NCBI RefSeq assembly: GCF_003855095.1
Contig: NZ_CP033972.1
Coordinates: 5,270,001 to 5,334,000 of the forward strand
Reading direction: 5' to 3'
Source: Gordonia insulae
GTDB lineage: Bacteria; Actinomycetota; Actinomycetes; Mycobacteriales; Mycobacteriaceae
Length of the DNA: 64,000 bases
Part shown: in pieces, positions 18,688 to 27,309 of the stretch
How positions within the stretch are numbered: position 1 is the first letter of the stretch
Layout: the number at the start of each line of letters is the position of its first letter
Position numbers and translations under genes: made by a program
Notes under the pieces: model-generated
Told to the model about the DNA's origin: nothing
The model's database searches: none
Seen by the model: the letters and a program-made list of their open reading frames with translations, nothing else

Positions 18688-19539
18688 ATGACGATGTTCG
18701 GTGAGGCCGGTACGGGACCTCGCGTGCCGGGGACGGTCACCTCGTTCCTCAAGATCTTCGGATTCGTGATGTTGTGCGGCATCGTCGGACCGATCTTTCT
18801 GGTCGCCTACTTCCTCATCGATGAGCCGGGCACCGAGTGGATGTTGTGGACGGGGCTGGGGGTGACCCTCCTCGACGTGGCAATCGCGTTGTTCGTCGCG
18901 CGACTGAGCATCGGCGGGCAGCAGAGGAGCGCACGGTTGCGGACCACAGGACGGATGGCCGTCGCTGAGATCCGGGGAGTCGAGCAGACGAATGTCCAGA
19001 TCAACGATCAGCCGCTGATGAAGCTGGATCTCCACATCCACGGCGAAGGTGTCGCGCCGTTCGACACGCAGAAGCGAACCGTCGTGCCGATCTTCCAGCA
19101 GCCGATGCTGCATCGACGCACGCTCGCGGTCCTCGTCGATCCGACCACCAACGAATACGAGATCGATTGGCAGGGAACGGCGTTGCTCACCGGATCGGTT
19201 CCCGCACAGTTCACCTCCGGCGAGGATGGCCGCACCTACGACCTGACGGGTCAGACGGAACCGTTGATCAAGATCCTCGAGATCCTCCGGCAGTACGACG
19301 TGAGCGCCTCGGGATCGATCGACCTCCGCAGCAATCCCCATGCGCGGCAGGCGGTGATGGACGTCGTACGGACCTACGTAGACGGGGGAGCGGTCGGCCC
19401 AGGCCGGGAGGAGGGTGCCCCGTCGCCTGCGCGGACGTCGGGTGAGCGGTTGGCGGAACTCGAGGGTCTGCGGCTCCGTGGTGCGATCAACGATCAGGAG
19501 TATGCGGCGGCGCGCCAACGGATCCTCGACTCGATCTGA
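18688..19539 (+). CDS. membrane protein with C-terminal SHOCT domain
   Basis: The 283-residue product has two membrane segments near the N-terminus (about 18-42 and 50-72), a ~170-residue soluble region of no recognised family, and a C-terminal SHOCT motif (RLAELEGLRLRGAINDQEYAAARQRIL in segments, about 255-281). SHOCT is a short domain found at the end of many bacterial membrane proteins and is thought to mediate oligomerisation. A TATCAT -10-like box lies 9 bases before the ATG, so the leader is very short. I chose this ATG because the longer frame upstream runs through the divergent gene's signal peptide. Confidence 0.72.
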   Translation: MTMFGEAGTGPRVPGTVTSFLKIFGFVMLCGIVGPIFLVAYFLIDEPGTEWMLWTGLGVTLLDVAIALFVARLSIGGQQRSARLRTTGRMAVAEIRGVEQTNVQINDQPLMKLDLHIHGEGVAPFDTQKRTVVPIFQQPMLHRRTLAVLVDPTTNEYEIDWQGTALLTGSVPAQFTSGEDGRTYDLTGQTEPLIKILEILRQYDVSASGSIDLRSNPHARQAVMDVVRTYVDGGAVGPGREEGAPSPARTSGERLAELEGLRLRGAINDQEYAAARQRILDSI

Positions 19540-19651
19540 AACGCCTACCTCCTAAGTCACATGCGTCACTTTGGTAACACCTCGATTGCAATGTGCCGGA
19601 ACCGGGCCGCAGCTGTGGCGTGGTGAGACCTGGCCGAATTACGGTGCTGCG

Positions 19652-20620
19652 GTGCGTGTTCACCACTCCCGCCGGCGTCAGGCCGTCTTGCGGCGTCGAT
19701 TCGTTGTCCTTCTGCTCGCCGTCGCGGCGACGCTCGGAATCGGGGTGGTGTCGGCGGGGACGGCGAACGCCGCGACCTTCGGTCGTTTCTACGTCGCCGG
19801 CTGCGGCATGCCGTCCACGCCGGTGGACATGTGGACCCGGTGGGGCAATTACAAGACGGTGATCGCGCTCGACGGACTGCGTGCGACGAACGACTCCAGC
19901 GGTTGGCGCCACGAGACGCGCATCCAGCGGATCGCCGACTCCGGTGTGAACGTGATCCAGCCCGTCGGCGGGCTCGCGAGCTTCTACACCGATTGGGATG
20001 CCGCGAGCCCCGGCAACAAGGTCAAGTACCGCTATCGCTGGACGTGCCGACTCAACACCATCATCAACGAGCTCGACGCACGGGGTCTGGCTGTCGGCCC
20101 ACGCGAGAAGTACGCCCTCATGGGCATCTCGATGGGTGGCAACGCGGCGATGATCTACGGTGCGTACCACCGCAAGCGGATCTCGCACGTCTTCTCCATG
20201 TCGGGGTTCCTGAACCCGTCGGCGCCGACGATGCGTGAGGCGGTCCGGTTGGCCCTCATCGACGCCGGGATGGCGGCCGGTGTGGGGCCGTTCAGTGCGG
20301 ACAGCATGTGGGGACCGCCCTGGGGCAAGCGGTGGGTCACCAACGACGCCGTCGTACAGCTGCCGCGGATGCGCGGCATGCACATTCGCGTTGGGGCGGC
20401 ATCCGGGGTCTGGGGCCGCTACAACACCGACGCCATCGGGTCCATCAAGGGCACGCCGCTCGAGGTGTTCTCGCTCGCGCAGACGCGGACCTTCGAGGTG
20501 GCTGCCGCGATCTCGGGCGTGCGCATCACCACCGACTACCCGGCCGTCGGGACGCATCAGTGGGGGTACTGGCAGGACATGGTGTTCAACGCCAAGCGCA
20601 GCGGGTGGTTCCGCGACTGA
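19652..20620 (+). CDS. antigen 85-type mycolyltransferase/esterase
   Basis: A 322-residue exported alpha/beta-hydrolase. A basic, hydrophobic signal peptide runs to about residue 40 (GTANA/ATF). The mature protein follows antigen 85: NVIQPVGGLASFYTDWD, the nucleophile Ser160 in GISMGG, a SGFLNPS motif, ADSMWGP, and a C-terminal GTHQWGYW carrying the catalytic His. Such enzymes move mycolates between trehalose monomycolate and arabinogalactan or trehalose, outside the membrane. The start is the GTG at 19652, because it gives a compact signal peptide. Presence implies a mycolic acid envelope. Confidence 0.86.
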   Translation: MRVHHSRRRQAVLRRRFVVLLLAVAATLGIGVVSAGTANAATFGRFYVAGCGMPSTPVDMWTRWGNYKTVIALDGLRATNDSSGWRHETRIQRIADSGVNVIQPVGGLASFYTDWDAASPGNKVKYRYRWTCRLNTIINELDARGLAVGPREKYALMGISMGGNAAMIYGAYHRKRISHVFSMSGFLNPSAPTMREAVRLALIDAGMAAGVGPFSADSMWGPPWGKRWVTNDAVVQLPRMRGMHIRVGAASGVWGRYNTDAIGSIKGTPLEVFSLAQTRTFEVAAAISGVRITTDYPAVGTHQWGYWQDMVFNAKRSGWFRD

Positions 20621-20663
20621 CGGGCCGATTCCCGACGTCTGTCGCCTCGCTAGGCTGTCGCCC

Positions 20664-21419
20664 ATGCGTGTGCTGCAACGACCGACCTCTGCCGGAGAGC
20701 TCGCTCTGGGTGTCCGGGTCAGCGGTGCCGACCCTGACCGCCCGCCGGTGCTGCTGGTGCACGGTATGGCCGGCGACCACAGCACCTGGCGTACCTTCGC
20801 CGGCGCGCTGCGTCGTCAGGGAAGGGCGGTCGTCGCTGTCGACCTCCGCGGTCACGGCCGGAGTGGGCACGCCTCGACCTATCGGCTCGACGACTTCCGC
20901 GACGATCTGCGATTCGTCCTCGACGACCTCGACATCGCGGTGGCCGACGTCGTGGCCCACTCGCTCGGTGCGCACGCCGCGCTGAGACTGGCGATGGACG
21001 AACCGGACCGGATCCGGCGTCTGGTGCTGGAGGAGATCCCACCGATGCCCCGTGACCAGGATGACCTCGACCTGAACATCGTGGTCGCGGCCTCGCTCGG
21101 CGAACGGGTGCGGGGATTGGGCTGGGCCGTGCGCAATCCGCTGCCGCTCATCCGATTCGACCGGCGCGTCGCCGACGACGTCTCGCCGCAGTTCGAGGTC
21201 GCCGACCCGGACTGGTGGGCGGGACTCGACGCGGTCACCGCGCACACACTCGTGATCTCCGGTGGGCGCCAGAGCTTCCTGCCGCCGGACCATCTGCGTA
21301 CGCTCAGTGCGGCACTACCCGATGGTCGGTTCACCCAGATCGACACGGGACACAGCGTGCATCGCGATCGGCCGGCCGACTTCGGTTCGGCTGCCGGCGA
21401 TTTCCTTTCCGCTCCGTAG
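20664..21419 (+). CDS. alpha/beta hydrolase
   Basis: A 251-residue cytoplasmic alpha/beta-hydrolase-fold protein. LLVHGMAGDHSTWR is the oxyanion segment, VAVDLRGHGRS follows, the nucleophile elbow is HSLGAH (Ser about 95), and TGHSVHRDRP near residue 230 holds the catalytic His. Substrate is unknown. A TAGGCT box lies exactly 7 bases before the ATG, so the mRNA is probably leaderless. It lies 43 bases after the mycolyltransferase and converges on the oxygenase gene. Confidence 0.85.
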   Translation: MRVLQRPTSAGELALGVRVSGADPDRPPVLLVHGMAGDHSTWRTFAGALRRQGRAVVAVDLRGHGRSGHASTYRLDDFRDDLRFVLDDLDIAVADVVAHSLGAHAALRLAMDEPDRIRRLVLEEIPPMPRDQDDLDLNIVVAASLGERVRGLGWAVRNPLPLIRFDRRVADDVSPQFEVADPDWWAGLDAVTAHTLVISGGRQSFLPPDHLRTLSAALPDGRFTQIDTGHSVHRDRPADFGSAAGDFLSAP

Positions 21420-21436
21420 GGGCGGACGACGTACGT

Positions 21437-22369
21437 TCAGGCGGCGGGCTTGTTGTACAGCGGACGCGGGTCGACGCCGATCTCGCGCCACGCCTGATAG
21501 GCCCACGGCACGTACAACCATTGCAGCGGCAATCGGTTGATCAGTGGGTTGGCGGTTCGCATAAGAGACGCGAAACGCTGAAAACGCTTCTCTCGTTTGG
21601 TATCCCACTCGAGGCCGCAGACGTCGCGCATCTGCTGTGGGATCGTGCCGACGATCACCGTACGGATGAAACCGTTGAGCGGGGCCGACAGCACCCGCCA
21701 GACCGGGGCCGGGATCTTCTTCGGTCGGGGGAGTCCCTGGCGGATATAGCCGGTCGCATAGACCACCGTCTTGTGCGGAACGAAGCGGTCGAGCATGTCG
21801 TCCCAGTAGGCGAGGAACTCCTCGTACGTCTGCGGCTGACTGCGCGCGCTCACGCCGTAGAGCTGGTACCAGACCTTGCTCTCCTCGAAGATCTGGACCT
21901 TCTCGGCATAGCTCAGTCGTCGGATGAACGTGTCGGTGATGTAGAGGACCTGGTCGACGAAAGTCGCATGGGCCCAATAGAACAGCTCGGGATTGAGGGC
22001 GTGGTAACGCGAACCGTCGCTGATCGTGCCCTTGATGTCGCGGTGGAAGTCGCGAACGGTGCGACCCCATTTCTGCGGCTCGGTGCTGTAGACGGTCTTC
22101 ATCACCGGCGGCCCGGTGCGGCGGGCGCGACCGAGGAAGTCGTCGAAGATGACCGAGTGGTCGAGGACCGCCTGGCCGAGCTGCTCGATGCAGTTCTCCG
22201 TACCCGCGAGTCGCTGGAATCCGAGGATGCCCCGACTGTCCCCGTAGAACTTCCAGATCAGCGAATCGGCACCCAGGCGAGGCGTGGCCTCGACGGCGGT
22301 CGCATCGTCGTCGACGATCACCGGTTCCGCCTCGCGGATTGCATGCTCGTAGTCCTGGTTGACTGACAT
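21437..22369 (-). CDS. MpaB/DUF2236 family oxygenase-like protein
   Basis: A 310-residue protein of the DUF2236 family, related to latex-clearing proteins and fungal MpaB. Conserved features are the N-terminal GADSLIWKFYGDSRG, a RDFHRDIKGT histidine motif, the RYHALNPELFYWAHATFVD block and HKTVVYATGY. Lcp uses haem b to cleave polyisoprene; whether this paralogue binds haem is not visible. The ATG at 22369 has no Shine-Dalgarno match. Directly upstream lies an 8-N14-8 inverted repeat that recurs before the P450 gene, pointing to joint control. Confidence 0.78.
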   Translation of the reverse strand: MSVNQDYEHAIREAEPVIVDDDATAVEATPRLGADSLIWKFYGDSRGILGFQRLAGTENCIEQLGQAVLDHSVIFDDFLGRARRTGPPVMKTVYSTEPQKWGRTVRDFHRDIKGTISDGSRYHALNPELFYWAHATFVDQVLYITDTFIRRLSYAEKVQIFEESKVWYQLYGVSARSQPQTYEEFLAYWDDMLDRFVPHKTVVYATGYIRQGLPRPKKIPAPVWRVLSAPLNGFIRTVIVGTIPQQMRDVCGLEWDTKREKRFQRFASLMRTANPLINRLPLQWLYVPWAYQAWREIGVDPRPLYNKPAA

Positions 22370-22388
22370 GAGAAGGAGAGTAACCCAG

Positions 22389-22418
22389 CTTGGAACGAAG
22401 TGGAAGATTTGTTCCAAG
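22389..22418. promoter_or_regulatory. 30-bp operator-like inverted repeat, copy 1
   Basis: CTTGGAAC (22389-22396), 14 bases, GTTCCAAG (22411-22418) is a perfect palindrome. It lies 19 bases upstream of the MpaB-family start and 34 bases upstream of menC. A near copy with the same 14-base gap is at 23441-23470. Confidence 0.55.
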
Positions 22419-22452
22419 CGTGTGGCGAACCCGGTGACGAGAGGATGTGTCC

Positions 22453-23444
22453 ATGGAATCGATCGCGCCACCACCGGCCGCGGAGTTGCTCGAGTCGGCG
22501 CTGGTGGTCCGATTGCCGATGCGTACCCGGTTCCGCGGGCTCATCGAGCGCGAGACGATGATCTTTCCGGGACCGGCCGGCTGGGGCGAGTTCGGCCCGT
22601 TCGTGGAGTACGACGACGTCGAGTCGTCGGCGTGGCTCGCGGCGGGTATCGAGGCGGCCTACCTCGGGCCACCGGCGGCCCGGCGGTCGGCCGTGCAGGT
22701 CAACGCGACGGTGCCGGCCGTTCCGGCCGCCGATGTGGCCGCGATCCTCGCCCGATACCCCGGCGTCACCACGGCCAAGGTGAAGGTCGCCGAGCCCGGG
22801 CAGACCCTCGACGACGACGTCGCCCGAGTGGCCGCCGCGCGCGCGGGGTGGCGCGGGTGCGCATCGACGCCAACGGCATGTGGACCGTCGACGAGGCGAT
22901 TCGCGCGATCCGGGCGATCGGTGACGTCGAGTACGTGGAACAGCCGTGCGCCACGGTCGAGGAACTCGCCGAGGTCCGCCGTGCCGTCGAGGTGCCGATC
23001 GCCGCGGACGAGTCGATCCGTAAGGCGGCCGATCCGTACCGCGTGGTGGCCGCCGGTGCTGCGGACGTGGCGATCGTCAAGGTCGCGCCGCTCGGCGGCA
23101 TGCGGGCGACGCTGGATCTCGCGGAGAACCTGGGGTTGCCGATCGTCGTGTCGTCGGCGCTCGACTCCGCGGTCGGAATCGCAGCCGGGGTGGCCGCGGC
23201 GGCGGCGCTGCCGAAACTCGACCATGCCTGCGGACTGGGCACCGGCACACTCTTCACCACCGACGTCGCGTCGTCGTTCGTGCCGGTCGGCGGGGTTGTC
23301 GTCCCACGGTGGCCGGGTTCGGACGCCGTGGACCCGGCCACGGTGCCGACGGTCGGTCCCGAGCGCGAACGGTGGTGGCGGGATCGACTCCTCCGGTGTC
23401 ATGCCGTTCTGGCCCGTCGCGCGACGTCGCCGGCAGGGGACTAG
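22453..23444 (+). pseudogene. menC: o-succinylbenzoate synthase, frameshifted near 22845
   Basis: The product is an enolase-superfamily enzyme of menaquinone synthesis. All superfamily residues are present but are split between two frames. The first frame (from ATG 22453) gives PMRTRFRG, GWGEFGPF and the KVKVAEPGQ catalytic lysine region. From about 22850 the coding continues one frame over with RIDANG, VEQP, AADES and IVKVAPLGG, ending at a TAG at 23442-23444. Adding one G to the GGGG run at 22845-22848 joins the halves as ARAG-VARVRIDANG. menC is normally needed where menaquinone is the respiratory quinone, so a sequencing or assembly error is at least as likely as real decay. Confidence 0.72.
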
Positions 23445-23470
23445 AAACATTTTCGTCAATCTGTTCCAAT
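23441..23470. promoter_or_regulatory. 30-bp operator-like inverted repeat, copy 2
   Basis: CTAGAAAC (23441-23448), 14 bases, GTTCCAAT (23463-23470): the right arm matches copy 1 at 7 of 8 bases and the left arm at 6 of 8, with an identical spacer length. It overlaps the menC stop and lies 63 bases before the P450 ATG. The TetR protein encoded downstream is the obvious candidate to bind it. Confidence 0.5.
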
Positions 23471-23533
23471 AGACACCTGATGGGATCGGGGTCACAGTCG
23501 GCGCCTGATCCGTGGTGTGGTGAGGAGACGACG

Positions 23534-24868
23534 ATGAAGGTGTTCGCCGAGGCCCCGACCGGCAGCGACCTGCTCGAGGTGCCGTGCGCCGAGCGCAACG
23601 GAATTCTCGAGATGATGTCGATGCGGCGTGATCCGTTCGCATTCGGCGACGACCGGTTGGCCCGGTTCGGCCAGGTGTCCGGGCTCAACGCGCTGGGTAT
23701 CCAGATGGTGATCGCGGCCGGACCGCGTGCCGCCGACGAGATCCTGATGAACCGCGACAAGGCGTTCGCCAACGGTCCGGCGTGGAGCTACTTCATCGGC
23801 CCGTTCTTCAATCGCGGCATCATGCTGCTCGACTTCGACGAGCACCGCCACCACCGCCACATCCTCCAGCAGGCGTTCACGCCGTCGGCACTCAAGGGCT
23901 ACATGCAGGAGATGCAGCCGATGATCGCCGACCGCATCGAACGGTTCCCGACCGGAGATGTGAAGCTGTTCAGCGAGTTCAAGGCCTTGACCCTCGACGT
24001 CGCGCTCGAGGTGTTCCTCGGGGTCGAACTGCCCAAGCGTGATGCCGACAAGCTCAACCAGGCGTTCATCGACACGGTCCGGGCGGGTGTCGCCTACGTG
24101 CGCAAGCCGGTTCCGGGTGGACGGTGGTGGAAGGGGCTCCGTTCCCGCAAGGTGCTCGAGGAGTTCTTCTACGAGAACATCCCCGCCAAGCGGGCGCGGG
24201 AGACACCCGACCTGTTCTCGGTGCTCTGCCACGCGGAGAGCGACGAGGGTGACACCTTCACCGACGCCGACGTCGTCAACCACATGATCTTCGTGCTCAT
24301 GGCCGCCCACGACACGTCGACGATCACCATGAGTCAGATGGCCTATCGGATGGCGAAATCACCTGAATGGCAACAGAAGGCGTATGAGCAGTCGATGGAG
24401 TTGAACCCGGAGCTGGGCTACGACGACCTCGGCAAGCTCTCGGTCATCGACGCGGTGATGAAGGAGTCGCTGCGGATGTGCCCGCCGGTGCCCGCACAGC
24501 CGCGGATGGCGATCAAGGACACCTCGGTTCAGGGCTATTTCGTCCCGAAGGGCAGCTTCGTCTCGGTCCCGCAACTCACCAATCATCGCGACCCCGAGTT
24601 CTTCACCAATCCCGACATGTTCGACCCCGAGCGATTCTCCAAGGAGCGGGCCGAGGACAAGGGACACCGGATGGCGTGGATGCCGTTCGGCGGCGGAGTG
24701 CACAAGTGCATCGGCCTGTATTTTGGCCAGATGGAGATCAAGACGATCCTGCATCACCTGGTGCGTGGGTACGAGTGGTCGGTGCCCGACGATTATCAGA
24801 TCCCGATGGACTACAGCTCGCTGCCGGTCCCGAAGGACAAGCTCCCGGTGAGTCTGCGGCGCCGATGA
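23534..24868 (+). CDS. cytochrome P450 (CYP136-like)
   Basis: A 444-residue haem-thiolate monooxygenase. The I-helix oxygen-binding motif AAHDTSTIT, the K-helix ESLRM (ExxR) and the haem-ligand loop FGGGVHKCIG with Cys392 are all present. The overall sequence and the neighbours (a TetR and an SDR) resemble M. tuberculosis cyp136 (Rv3059) with Rv3058c and Rv3057c. No ferredoxin gene is adjacent. The stop overlaps the TetR start as ATGA. The substrate is unknown; the sterol and isoprenoid enzymes nearby are suggestive only. Confidence 0.9.
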   Translation: MKVFAEAPTGSDLLEVPCAERNGILEMMSMRRDPFAFGDDRLARFGQVSGLNALGIQMVIAAGPRAADEILMNRDKAFANGPAWSYFIGPFFNRGIMLLDFDEHRHHRHILQQAFTPSALKGYMQEMQPMIADRIERFPTGDVKLFSEFKALTLDVALEVFLGVELPKRDADKLNQAFIDTVRAGVAYVRKPVPGGRWWKGLRSRKVLEEFFYENIPAKRARETPDLFSVLCHAESDEGDTFTDADVVNHMIFVLMAAHDTSTITMSQMAYRMAKSPEWQQKAYEQSMELNPELGYDDLGKLSVIDAVMKESLRMCPPVPAQPRMAIKDTSVQGYFVPKGSFVSVPQLTNHRDPEFFTNPDMFDPERFSKERAEDKGHRMAWMPFGGGVHKCIGLYFGQMEIKTILHHLVRGYEWSVPDDYQIPMDYSSLPVPKDKLPVSLRRR

Positions 24869-25461
24869 CCTCCACCAAGACATCCCGCAAGACCCGGAAC
24901 ACCTCGAGCCCCGAGGACCAGGAGCAGGCGATCCTGGCCGCAGCGGGTGCCGAGTTCACCGCGGCGGGCGTGCGCCGCGCGAACATGGACGAGGTCGCCG
25001 CGCAGGCCGGGGTGAGCCGGAGCACGCTCTACCGTCGCTTCCCGAACAAGGAAGCGCTGCTGCTGGCCGTCGCCAACGACCTCTACGTCCGGGGCATGCA
25101 CCGCCTCGAGAGCGCGGTCGTGGGACTCGCGCCGGCCGACGCGGTCGTCGAGGCCTTCGCCGAGGGTGCGGTGATGATCTCCGAGGATCCGCTGATGCGT
25201 CGTCTGGTCCTCACCGACTCGGAGATGAAGGGCATCACCTCGGCGATCACCGGACTGTTCATCGACATGGTGACCAATCGGGTCGCCGCGACCCTGCGTG
25301 ACGCCGGCGCGAAGATGCCCGACGAGGAACTCCATCATGCGGTGGAACTCCATGTCCGGCTGGTGATCTCCTATCTCGAGGTGCCCACCACCGACGAGCG
25401 GCAGCAGCCGGACGCCGTGCGTGCGCTGGCGGCGAAGTACCTGGCACCGATGATCTGGTGA
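24865..25461 (+). CDS. TetR family regulator of the P450 group
   Basis: A 198-residue TetR protein with the helix-turn-helix at about residues 20-65 (NMDEVAAQAGVSRSTLYRRFPNKEAL) and a helical ligand domain. Its ATG overlaps the P450 stop (ATGA), so the two are co-translated. The candidate operators at 22389-22418 and 23441-23470 flank the frameshifted menC, before the oxygenase and P450 genes. By analogy with Rv3058c it probably represses this group; binding is inferred. Confidence 0.85.
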   Translation: MTSTKTSRKTRNTSSPEDQEQAILAAAGAEFTAAGVRRANMDEVAAQAGVSRSTLYRRFPNKEALLLAVANDLYVRGMHRLESAVVGLAPADAVVEAFAEGAVMISEDPLMRRLVLTDSEMKGITSAITGLFIDMVTNRVAATLRDAGAKMPDEELHHAVELHVRLVISYLEVPTTDERQQPDAVRALAAKYLAPMIW

Positions 25462-25464
25462 GCA

Positions 25465-25502
25465 GATCCACCTGCGCCTGATCCACCTGCGCCTGATCCA
25501 CC
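25465..25502. repeat. 15-bp tandem repeat, 2.5 copies
   Basis: GATCCACCTGCGCCT occurs twice exactly (25465-25479, 25480-25494) and then as eight further bases (25495-25502), four bases after the TetR stop codon and before the SDR gene. The copies are identical, so the expansion is recent. Confidence 0.7.
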
Positions 25503-25539
25503 AGCACCCGAACCACCCGACACCATCGAAGGAATTGCC

Positions 25540-26457
25540 ATGTCCGTACGTGACCTGCTGAACCGGAAGCCCGATCGCGACGAGGTCTCCTCGGTCCTGC
25601 GCGGCAAGGTCATCGCCATCACCGGTGGCGCCCGCGGCATCGGCTTCGTGACCGCGACCCAGCTGTTCGAGGCGGGCGCAACCGTCGTGCTCGGCGACAT
25701 CGACGACGACGCGGTCGGCAAGGCCGCAGCGGACCTGGGGGTCGAGGGTTTCGCCGTCGACGTCACCGACCGACGCTCGTTCGACGACTTCCTCACCGCG
25801 GTCGAGGAATCCGTCGGACCGATCGACGTGCTGATCAACAACGCCGGCATCATGCCGGTGGGGGCGTTCCTGTCCTACGACGACGCGCTCATCCGGCGCA
25901 CCTACGACATCGACGTGATCGGCGTGATCACCGGAACCCAGCTCGCCGCCCGCCGGATGGTGGCCCGCGGGCACGGTCAGGTCGTGAACATCGCATCGGT
26001 CGCGGGCCGGCTGCCCACCCCCGGACTGACGATCTACAACGGCGCCAAGGCCGCCGTCATCGAGTTCTCCGAGGCTCTCGACGCCGAGCTCGAGTCCACC
26101 GGCGTCCGCATCAGCACGGTCTTGCCGACGTTCACCCGGACGGGCCTCATCTCCGGATTGCACACCAACAGCATGGTGCGCGCCGTCGAACCCGAGGACG
26201 TGGCCGAACAGGTCGTCGCCATCATCGTCCGTCCCCGCGTGCGCCTGACCGCGCCCCGGTCGATGGCCTGGACCCACGCGAATCCGATCATCCCGCAACG
26301 GATGAAGCGTGCATCACGCCGGATGACCAAGTTGGACACCATGTTCCTGGATTACGACCACGATCAACGGGCCGCGTACTCCACCCGGATCGGCGCCGGC
26401 CAGACCTCCGCGGAGGAGGCGCAGTCAGCGCGGCAGGACGACCACCGGGACGGATGA
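25540..26457 (+). CDS. short-chain dehydrogenase/reductase
   Basis: A 305-residue classical SDR: GGARGIG (cofactor, about residue 29-35), NNAG, the Ser of IASVAG, and YNGAK with the catalytic Tyr and Lys. It lacks the insertion and the segments seen in mycofactocin-coupled SDRs such as the one at 38804, so it should use free NAD(P). A basic ~60-residue C-terminal tail (RMKRASRRMTK) is also seen in mycobacterial Rv3057c-type proteins. GAAGGA precedes the ATG. The 3' end overlaps the convergent stress-protein gene by 33 bases. Confidence 0.88.
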   Translation: MSVRDLLNRKPDRDEVSSVLRGKVIAITGGARGIGFVTATQLFEAGATVVLGDIDDDAVGKAAADLGVEGFAVDVTDRRSFDDFLTAVEESVGPIDVLINNAGIMPVGAFLSYDDALIRRTYDIDVIGVITGTQLAARRMVARGHGQVVNIASVAGRLPTPGLTIYNGAKAAVIEFSEALDAELESTGVRISTVLPTFTRTGLISGLHTNSMVRAVEPEDVAEQVVAIIVRPRVRLTAPRSMAWTHANPIIPQRMKRASRRMTKLDTMFLDYDHDQRAAYSTRIGAGQTSAEEAQSARQDDHRDG

Positions 26458-27309
26458 GTGCCGGATGAGTTTGGTTGCCCGGGACCCGAGGAACACCTGG
26501 GACAGGATGCCGTCGCGGGTGCTGCCGACGAACAGGACCTCGCCCTCGATCCACTCGATCGAGTCGAAGGCCTCGCGATAGCCGCGGCCCGAGGCGATCA
26601 CGCAGGTCGTGTCGGCCGGTACGACACCGTCGGTGAGCAGTTGTCGCTGCGCGGCCAGTGATTGTTCCTTCCACTGATCGAGCACCGCGTCCTCGGTGCT
26701 CAACCCGACCAGGGGTGGGTACATCGCGCCACCTCGGACCGCGAAGGTCGCCAGGCGCAGCGGAGCATCCATCCGATCGCACAGTCCGCGGGCACGTTGC
26801 ACCACCGGCAGCGATTCGGGTCCGGATCCGGCGACCGCGGCCGTCACCCGGGTGAGCTGCCCATCCTTCGGGGATCGGTAGCCTCGCGGGCTGATGCCGA
26901 CCGGAACGGGTGAGCGGTGCAGCAGGGTGTCACCGGTGGAGCCGATGACGATCTGCCCGAGCTGGCCGTCGCCGCTGGACCCGATCACCAGTGCGTCCGC
27001 GGACAATTCGCGGGCGCAGTCGATGAGTGCGGCCGATGTCGTCCGATGGTCGAGCCGCCGGAACCGCCAGCTGAGTTCCGGTGGATAGATCTGCATGTAC
27101 TCCGCGATCTCCGACTCCGCGGTGGTCGTCACCCGGTCGGTCCACTCGATGAACTCGGCATCCACCTTTCCCATCGACGGGGTCGTCCACGGCCTGGGCA
27201 CCACCGTTGCCACCACGAGATCGGTGTGCAGCGATTCGGCCAACATCGCTCCGAGCTGGACACCGCCGGTGCCACCCGTGCCCGGCGCGTACCCGACGAG
27301 GATCGTCAT
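26425..27309 (-). CDS. tandem-domain universal stress protein
   Basis: A 294-residue protein with two UspA folds. Domain 1 (about 1-140) begins MTILVGYAPGTGG and has the ATP-site pattern GSSGDGQLGQIVIGSTGDTLLHRSPVPV. Domain 2 (about 150-294) has a matching GSTRDGILSQVFLGSRATKLIRHSSVPVVV end. The ATG overlaps the amino-acid permease stop (ATGA), so it is translated together with the transporter. Usp proteins often join APC transporters in actinobacteria and may modulate them. Confidence 0.85.
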   Translation of the reverse strand: MTILVGYAPGTGGTGGVQLGAMLAESLHTDLVVATVVPRPWTTPSMGKVDAEFIEWTDRVTTTAESEIAEYMQIYPPELSWRFRRLDHRTTSAALIDCARELSADALVIGSSGDGQLGQIVIGSTGDTLLHRSPVPVGISPRGYRSPKDGQLTRVTAAVAGSGPESLPVVQRARGLCDRMDAPLRLATFAVRGGAMYPPLVGLSTEDAVLDQWKEQSLAAQRQLLTDGVVPADTTCVIASGRGYREAFDSIEWIEGEVLFVGSTRDGILSQVFLGSRATKLIRHSSVPVVVLPR

